From an uncultured Polaribacter sp. (GTDB lineage Bacteria > Bacteroidota > Bacteroidia > Flavobacteriales > Flavobacteriaceae): 64,000 nucleotides of DNA. The notes beneath the pieces are model-generated. The model was given only the letters and a program-made list of their open reading frames with translations, was not told where the DNA came from and searched no databases. The DNA lies in contig NZ_CANMUE010000010.1 of the NCBI RefSeq assembly GCF_947500975.1, positions 62,001-126,000 on the forward strand, read 5' to 3'. Shown here one piece after another: positions 59,157 to 64,000 of this stretch (position 1 is its first letter; every line of letters begins with the position of its first letter). The position numbers were made by a program, and so were the translations under genes.

Positions 59157-59765
59157 ATGAAAAACAAAAAAGTCTTTTTATTATTGAATGGAGAAACTCC
59201 AAAAATAGTTCCAGATGTTTCTAATTATGATATCATTTGTGCAACAGATGGCGCTTATCAATATTTAAAAGAAAATAATATTGCGCCTCATTTTATTAGT
59301 GGAGATTTTGATTCTTTACAAGAGATTCCGAAAAATATTGAAGTAATTTCAACACCAAATCAAAATTTTACAGATTTTGATAAAATACTGCAAATTCTAT
59401 TTGAAAAAGGCTATACAAAAGTTGATGTTTTTGGCGCAAGCGGAAAAGAACAAGATCATTTTTTAGGAAATTTACACACAGCAATTCAGTTTAAAGAAAA
59501 AATAAAACTAACTTTTTTTGATAATAATAGTCGGTATTTTTTAGCCGATAAAAACACTAAAATTTCTGACTGTAAAAATAAGATTGTTTCTTTAATTCCG
59601 TTTCCAAAAGCGACCAGTATTGTTACATCAGGATTAAAATATCAATTAAATAACGAAGATTTAGTTTTCGGAAAAAGAATTGGCACTAGAAATATTGCCA
59701 TAGAAAACAATGTAACAATCACTTTTAAAACTGGTGATTTATTTATTTTTATCAATCATAAATAG
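59157..59765 (+). CDS. Thiamine pyrophosphokinase
   Basis: This 202-residue protein matches thiamine diphosphokinases: FLLLNGETPKIVP, CATDGAYQYL (about residues 29-38), FISGDFDSL (about 49-57), FTDFDKILQIL and VFGASGKEQDHFLGNLHTAI (about 91-112), followed by a small C-terminal beta-sandwich. It makes thiamine diphosphate. The transcript is likely leaderless. It is followed by a small conserved protein after 7 nt. Confidence 0.88.
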   Translation: MKNKKVFLLLNGETPKIVPDVSNYDIICATDGAYQYLKENNIAPHFISGDFDSLQEIPKNIEVISTPNQNFTDFDKILQILFEKGYTKVDVFGASGKEQDHFLGNLHTAIQFKEKIKLTFFDNNSRYFLADKNTKISDCKNKIVSLIPFPKATSIVTSGLKYQLNNEDLVFGKRIGTRNIAIENNVTITFKTGDLFIFINHK

Positions 59766-59772
59766 AAAAAAA

Positions 59773-60006
59773 ATGAGCAGAAAAATAAAATTATTATGGG
59801 ATTTTAGAGGACCAGACGCCAAAGAAACTGCAAAACACCATACCGTTCATTTAAAAGAATTTGCCATTTTAGAAAGTTTGAATTTTCATAAAATTGACGT
59901 TCAAGAAAAGAACCCAATGTTAGTTACCGCTTTTATAACTGTTGACGAAAAAGACATGAAAATTTACAGAGATGCTTTAAAACCACATAGAGGAGAAATT
60001 GGGTGA
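59773..60006 (+). CDS. Small conserved protein of unknown function (77 aa)
   Basis: I start at 59773 (MSRKIKLLWDFRGPDA) since the upstream ATG (59734) lies inside the thiamine pyrophosphokinase gene and the N-terminus before this point looks unlike protein. The sequence KHHTVHLKEFAILESLNFHK and VTAFITVDEKDMKIYRDALK suggests a small alpha/beta fold. It lies 7 nt after the previous gene, so it is probably co-transcribed. I do not recognise a family. Confidence 0.65.
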   Translation: MSRKIKLLWDFRGPDAKETAKHHTVHLKEFAILESLNFHKIDVQEKNPMLVTAFITVDEKDMKIYRDALKPHRGEIG

Positions 60007-60090
60007 CTTAGTTTGTTTTTAAATTTTTAAAACACTAAATCAACTAACTATGAATATCAAACATTAAAACCGCTACAAATTCATGTTAAC

Positions 60091-60102
60091 GTTAGGCAAC
60101 AT
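60091..60102. repeat. Left inverted repeat of cassette-like unit 2
   Basis: GTTAGGCAACAT is the exact reverse complement of 60572-60583. GTTAGGC matches the integron core consensus GTTRRRY. Confidence 0.8.
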
Positions 60103-60122
60103 ATAAAAATAAGTATTTAGAA

Positions 60123-60569
60123 ATGAAATTTGAATATATAATATCAGGAATTATCGGACTCATGACTGGAGCAATAGGCTCTATAGTTGCACCATGGTTT
60201 AAATGGAAACTGGAGCAAAAAAAAGAGTCCAGAAACGAAAAGGTTACACTACTTCGTGAACTGAGAAAATTTCTTGAGAAAAACGAGCCTAAAGAGAAAG
60301 ATTTTATTAATTCTGAAATCTACATGAGAATAAGGCCATACTTATCTAATGAATTTGTGGAAGAATTAGAGGATAATACAAGTGGATATATATCACCGAA
60401 TTCTAGAAGTTATTATAAAGGCCAATTATTGAAAGAACTTGAAGTAATTGAAGATTCTTGGGATTTAAGCTTATCAAAAAAAGGTAAAAAGAAAAAAGAA
60501 TACAATGTAAAAAGTATTACTCCTTTAATAAAAGTGTCAATGGGTATTTATCAACCGAAAAAAAAATAA
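60123..60569 (+). CDS. Membrane-anchored protein of unknown function in cassette-like unit 2
   Basis: This 148-residue protein has an N-terminal membrane helix with Gly-rich IIGLMTGAIGSIVAPW (about residues 10-26), then a charged helical part ending in Lys-rich KKGKKKKEYNVKS. No family is recognised. Like the gene at 9309, it is alone between exact short inverted repeats, here with attC-like cores. Its sequence does not resemble the first cassette gene. Confidence 0.65.
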   Translation: MKFEYIISGIIGLMTGAIGSIVAPWFKWKLEQKKESRNEKVTLLRELRKFLEKNEPKEKDFINSEIYMRIRPYLSNEFVEELEDNTSGYISPNSRSYYKGQLLKELEVIEDSWDLSLSKKGKKKKEYNVKSITPLIKVSMGIYQPKKK

Positions 60570-60571
60570 AC

Positions 60572-60583
60572 ATGTTGCCTAAC
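60572..60583. repeat. Right inverted repeat of cassette-like unit 2
   Basis: ATGTTGCCTAAC is the exact reverse complement of 60091-60102. GCCTAAC matches the integron core consensus RYYYAAC. Confidence 0.8.
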
Positions 60584-60730
60584 ACTACCTATAAACAACA
60601 AGATCTTCTGGTTTAATAGTAACATTTGTGTATTTTTATGAAGTCCGAAAAATCTTTGGAATTTTGCTTTAAACAAGTAAAAAAACTATGTGGTTGGCGG
60701 AAAGCAAACACTAGTTTTACTCCCTTACTG
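60584..60730. other. Non-coding tail after cassette-like unit 2
   Basis: About 150 nt with no gene, including AAGTCCGAAAAATCTTTGGA (imperfect hairpin) and GTGGTTGGCGGAAAGC. From memory, similar text recurs between flavobacterial genes. If it is the rest of an attC-like site, GTTGGCG near 60694 would be the other core. Confidence 0.4.
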
Positions 60731-60749
60731 TACATTTACAAACCACTAA

Positions 60750-61304
60750 TTATTTCCACTTAATTCCACAACCCACACTAGGCTTTTGGTTTTCTAAAAC
60801 AGATTTAGTTTCTAATAAATTATGTAAAGCATTTCTAATATCTATTCCAGTAACAGGCTTTCCATTTCCAGGTCTAGAATCATCTAACTGACCATGATAA
60901 ACAGATTTTAAATCAGCATCAAAAATATAAAAATCTGGTGTACAAGCTGCATCGTAAGCTTTTGCTACTTGTTGAGTTTCATCAAACAAATAAGGAAAAG
61001 GGTAATTTAAATTTTCCGAAACCTTTTTCATGAATTTTGGACCATCCTGTGGATAATTTTCAATCTCATTGCTACTGATTGCAATAAAATTTATACCTTT
61101 CTCTTGATACATCGATGCCATTTTTACCAATTCTTCATTCACGTGAATTACAAAAGGGCAATGATTACAGATAAACATAATAACAGTTCCTTTTTTTCCT
61201 TTTGCTTCATTTAAAGAAACCATTTTATTATCAACTGAATTTATTAAAGTAAAATCTGGTGCTTTTTTTCCTATTGCAAATTCGTTTGATTCTGTTCTTG
61301 CCAT
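60750..61304 (-). CDS. Thioredoxin-family protein (peroxiredoxin-like)
   Basis: This 184-residue protein has a thioredoxin fold of AhpC/TSA type: GKKAPDFTLINSV at the start and the active-site motif FICNHCPFV (about residues 44-52), with CNHC in place of the usual CxxC/T-C motif, and ACTPDFYIFD near 117. It may reduce or bind a substrate through the two Cys. Cytosolic (no signal peptide). Its neighbour on the same strand is the BaiN-type gene, 70 nt upstream. Confidence 0.82.
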   Translation of the reverse strand: MARTESNEFAIGKKAPDFTLINSVDNKMVSLNEAKGKKGTVIMFICNHCPFVIHVNEELVKMASMYQEKGINFIAISSNEIENYPQDGPKFMKKVSENLNYPFPYLFDETQQVAKAYDAACTPDFYIFDADLKSVYHGQLDDSRPGNGKPVTGIDIRNALHNLLETKSVLENQKPSVGCGIKWK

Positions 61305-61337
61305 TTTTATGTTCTTTATTTTTTATCTAGTCTTTTA

Positions 61338-61363
61338 AGATTGCTTCGCAAACTCGCAATGAC
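61338..61363. repeat. Small dispersed hairpin repeat, copy 2
   Basis: AAGATTGCTTCGCAAACTCG then CAATGAC: ATTGC/GCAAT arms around the loop, near copy of 11847-11872. It lies between two minus-strand genes. Confidence 0.7.
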
Positions 61364-61374
61364 GTTTTTTGTTT

Positions 61375-62586
61375 TTAATTTTCTGCCAAAGCTTTTGCAC
61401 AAATATAACCACCTGTCCAAGCATTTTGAAAGTTAAATCCGCCAGTGACCGCATCAATATTTAAAACTTCACCTACAAAAAACAGGTTTTTATGTTTTTT
61501 ACTTTCAAAACGTTTAAAGTTTATTTCTTTTAAATCAACACCTCCAGCAGTTACAAATTCATCTTTAAAAGTAGTTCTTCCGTTTGCGTTAAAGATTCCT
61601 TTTGTTAACTGTTTAGCTAAATTTTCTAATTGATTATTATTTAAATCTGCCCAGTTTTGGTTGTTATTAATTTCGGATGCAATTACAAAACGCTCCCACA
61701 ACCTTTTAGATATTTCACTAAATGGCGATTTTAAAATTACCGTTTTTCTAGGCTCTTTCTTTTTCAAGTTTAACAATACGTTCAAAACTTTATCAGTTGG
61801 TCTAGACAACCAATTTACCTCAACATTATATTGATAATTTTTATCAGCCAAAATTCTTGCTCCAAAAGCTGAAAGCTTTAAAATTGCTGGACCACTCATT
61901 CCCCAATGCGTTATTAATAAAGGCCCAAAAGCTTCTAATTTTGTACCCACAATATTTACAGTGGCATTAGGAACTGAAATACCTAGTAAATCAACCAACC
62001 TTTTGTCGTTGATATTAAACGTAAATAAAGACGGAACAGGCTCAATGACCGAATGATCTAAAGTTTCACATAATTCCCAAATTTTTTTAGAACTTCCAGC
62101 TGCAATTACTAATTTATCAGCTTTAAAAACTTGCTCTTTAGTGTTAATAACCCACTCGTTTTCTTGTTGATAAACTGAATTCACTCCATGATTTGTTAAC
62201 ACTTTAATTCCTAAGTTATCAACTGCTTTTTGAAAACAATCTATAATTGCTTGACTTGTATTTACTTCTGGAAAAACACGATTATCATCTTCAATTTTTA
62301 GGGGTACATTTCTATTATCAAACCACTCAAAAGTATCACCAGTCATAAATTGATGAAAAGGCCCCAACAATTCTTTTTCTCCTCTAGGATAGAATTTTAC
62401 CAACTCTTTTGGCTCAAAACATGCGTGTGTTACATTACACCTACCACCTCCAGAAATTTTTACTTTCTGCAAAACATCTTTCCCTTTTTCTAAAATTGTA
62501 ATATCTAAATCCGGGTTGTTTTCTTTTGCATTTATTGCTGTAAAATATCCTGCTGCTCCTCCTCCAATAATTACTATTTTACTCAT
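61375..62586 (-). CDS. BaiN/HI0933-type FAD-dependent oxidoreductase
   Basis: This 403-residue protein has a two-dinucleotide-binding fold: IIGGGAAGYFTAINA (residues 5-19), GGGRCNVTHACFEP (about 46-59), GMSGPAILKLSAFGARI (about 229-245) and FVTAGGVDLKEINFKRFESK near the end, with NIDAVTGGFNFQNAWTGGYI. Homologues reduce a steroid or unknown electrophile; substrate here unknown. It overlaps the GYDIA kinase gene by 4 nt (ATGA). Confidence 0.9.
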   Translation of the reverse strand: MSKIVIIGGGAAGYFTAINAKENNPDLDITILEKGKDVLQKVKISGGGRCNVTHACFEPKELVKFYPRGEKELLGPFHQFMTGDTFEWFDNRNVPLKIEDDNRVFPEVNTSQAIIDCFQKAVDNLGIKVLTNHGVNSVYQQENEWVINTKEQVFKADKLVIAAGSSKKIWELCETLDHSVIEPVPSLFTFNINDKRLVDLLGISVPNATVNIVGTKLEAFGPLLITHWGMSGPAILKLSAFGARILADKNYQYNVEVNWLSRPTDKVLNVLLNLKKKEPRKTVILKSPFSEISKRLWERFVIASEINNNQNWADLNNNQLENLAKQLTKGIFNANGRTTFKDEFVTAGGVDLKEINFKRFESKKHKNLFFVGEVLNIDAVTGGFNFQNAWTGGYICAKALAEN

Positions 62587-63509
62587 AAAATCATTTCTGA
62601 ATATGTAAGAATCGTTTCAAATCCTTTGTTTTTAAAATAAGTTGGTGTGTTTTCATTTCCTGTTGCTAACACAAAATCCCCACCCCAAGCACCTAAGCTT
62701 TTAATTTCACCGAAATAATCTGCGAAAGTAGTTTGTTTTACTGGTTTAAGTTTGATAATTGAACTTATAATTTCTTCATGCTCAACAATCAATTTATTAA
62801 AATCTATTATGGAACTCGCTTTTAAAAATTCATCAGAAATTATTGAAATTCTTTCTAGTTCTTTTTCAAAATTTTCTCCACTTTCTCTAAATTTTGCAAT
62901 TCCTTCTTTAGAATCTTGTTTTTGATTCAAATGCACAAAAAATAGATTCTCTTTAAAAGTTGGGTTGAATTCAACTTCTCTAATAATTGGTTTTTTATTT
63001 TCTATTTGATAAAAAATTGAGATATCATTTTGAGCGCAAGCAATATCGTAACCACTACCTTTAAAGGAATTCCACAATAACTTAAAAGCATCTACTTTTG
63101 CCCAAGAAGCAACCGAACTTATTAATGTTGATGAACTTCCTAATCCCCAATTTCTTGGAAAAGTTAATTGTGTTTTTACCACAAATCCATTTTCTGAATT
63201 CAAAAAATCAGAATTCATAGCTCTAGCTTCTTTTAATATTTCTAGTAGTGTTTCTGCAATAAATTCAGCACTTCCTTCTTTATCAGAATTAAAAGTACAG
63301 TTTACCAAACGTAATTTTGGTAAATCAAAAACAGCCTCAAACCAGCATTCTCCGGTATTTGTAAAACTTCCCCAAATTAATTGTTGTTCTTTGATTTTTT
63401 CAACAGTTAAATCTTGTCCAAATTTGGTTGGCACAGCTAATGCTTTTGCCCCATCTAAAACAAGATATTCTCCTGTCAACAATAATTTTCCATTAGAATA
63501 AAAATTCAT
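62583..63509 (-). CDS. GYDIA-type GHMP kinase (phosphomevalonate kinase candidate)
   Basis: This 308-residue GHMP kinase has KLLLTGEYLVLDGAKALAVP (about residues 8-27), a P-loop region NWGLGSSSTLISSVASWAK (about 120-138) and GSGYDIACAQ (about 150-160), which gives the family its name, and AWGGDFVLAT near the C-terminus. It may supply the missing phosphomevalonate step of the mevalonate pathway, since that kinase is otherwise absent and the other two are 7 kb away. Substrate is inference. Its start overlaps the neighbouring stop (TAATG). Confidence 0.85.
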   Translation of the reverse strand: MNFYSNGKLLLTGEYLVLDGAKALAVPTKFGQDLTVEKIKEQQLIWGSFTNTGECWFEAVFDLPKLRLVNCTFNSDKEGSAEFIAETLLEILKEARAMNSDFLNSENGFVVKTQLTFPRNWGLGSSSTLISSVASWAKVDAFKLLWNSFKGSGYDIACAQNDISIFYQIENKKPIIREVEFNPTFKENLFFVHLNQKQDSKEGIAKFRESGENFEKELERISIISDEFLKASSIIDFNKLIVEHEEIISSIIKLKPVKQTTFADYFGEIKSLGAWGGDFVLATGNENTPTYFKNKGFETILTYSEMIL

Positions 63510-64000
63510 TAGACCAATCCAAATTGTTTAAAATGATGCGTAAAATGTTTTACTTGAAACTTTTTCCAATACTCAAAATTGAGTTCTCCAAAAAATGGAT
63601 GTACTACTGTTCTGTTTTTATCTTCAGAAAATATACTTACAAATAAGTGTATATGTTTTATTAAATCGTCAATTGCTTCTGTTATTGAATTAAATTTTAA
63701 TTTTGTGGGTTCATCAGATAAAAACGAAGCTCTAAAACCAGTTTGCAATTCGTTATCTGTATTTAAAAAAGGTTTTCTACGAGCAGTTTTTTCATCAGAA
63801 ACAAAAATATTTACTTTCCAGTTTCCGTTTGCAATTTGTGTAACGGCACTTAAATGCTCAATCATTTGCTGTGCATTCATCTTCCCAAAAACAGGCTTAG
63901 AATTCTCATTTAATTTAGATAATTGATTTCTAACAAAATTTTCATCTAAAAAATTAACCCATTGAATTTTTGGTTTTCTTAACTCATTAAATTTGGTAAC
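63509..64000 (-). CDS. Partial DinB/DUF1569-like protein (C-terminal part)
   Basis: The frame is open to the right edge of the window, so the start lies outside; an internal ATG at 63880 is not its true start because the frame continues through KPVFGKMNAQQ and VTKFNELRKPKIQW to 64000. The visible 163 residues contain GKMNAQQMIEHLS and HPFFGELNFEYWKKFQ, then KHFTHHFKQF, a DinB/DUF1569-like helical pattern with metal-type His. It directly precedes the GYDIA kinase. Function unknown. Confidence 0.7.
   Translation of the reverse strand, partial: VTKFNELRKPKIQWVNFLDENFVRNQLSKLNENSKPVFGKMNAQQMIEHLSAVTQIANGNWKVNIFVSDEKTARRKPFLNTDNELQTGFRASFLSDEPTKLKFNSITEAIDDLIKHIHLFVSIFSEDKNRTVVHPFFGELNFEYWKKFQVKHFTHHFKQFGLV

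Noticed and set aside
1..64000. CRISPR arrays
   Set aside because: No regularly spaced repeat of 24-40 nt with unique spacers was found.

Overview
The window is chromosomal DNA from a marine-type Flavobacteriaceae member (Bacteroidota, close to Polaribacter or Tenacibaculum in character). Evidence: very low GC; the Bacteroidota promoter box TAnnTTTG upstream of many genes; almost no Shine-Dalgarno sequences; a mevalonate pathway; DUF4293 beside rho; and families typical of the phylum (DUF1599, DUF4252, DUF6660, HYC_CC_PP, GYDIA-type GHMP kinase). No rRNA or CRISPR array is visible. Two tRNAs are present: Arg(ACG) and Phe(GAA).

Layout. 1-3060 is an accessory stretch beside tRNA-Arg: the N-terminal part of a possible KAP-type NTPase, a structured RNA candidate with its own promoter, and four small exported proteins of unknown role. 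3070-32800 is mostly core: small conserved proteins, a Na+/Ca2+ exchanger, an MFS transporter, a paraoxonase-like protein with two lipoproteins, crcB with a DoxX/MauE protein and a crotonase, DUF1599, a LOG-family protein, folP, a lone exbD, cdaA, an ABC exporter with truA, a two-component system with a lipoprotein, DUF4293, rho, and a long minus-strand run from coaX through an outer-membrane protein, a TPR protein and lptC to ppiD. 52200-64000 is core again: rluB-type pseudouridine synthase, a UbiA prenyltransferase, mevalonate kinase, diphosphomevalonate decarboxylase, a LytS/LytR-type system, a short ExbB-like protein, thiamine pyrophosphokinase, a thioredoxin-family protein, a BaiN-type flavoprotein and a GYDIA-type GHMP kinase. 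The mevalonate genes therefore sit in two nearby loci.

The main accessory feature is an integrative element of about 19.3 kb (32883-52195) in the 3' end of tRNA-Phe. It is bounded by a 13-bp direct repeat and has a tyrosine integrase at the right end and an excisionase-like protein plus a VirE-type protein at the left. No relaxase or coupling protein is visible. Its cargo is a metal cluster on the minus strand: a CusA-type RND pump with all three relay methionines, TolC, a CusB-type adaptor with added metal domains, an HMBD lipoprotein, an HMA-MauE fusion, a Fur-family regulator, a TonB receptor, a CDF-like protein and small Cys/His-rich exported proteins. Two almost identical 22-bp sites, each 12 nt from a TAnnTTTG box and each starting in the stop codon of the upstream gene, look like operators of the Fur-family regulator.

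Two single small genes (9309-9698 and 60123-60569) are each enclosed by 12-13 bp inverted repeats and look like mobile single-gene cassettes. Dispersed repeats occur at 9047/13907 and 11847/61338.
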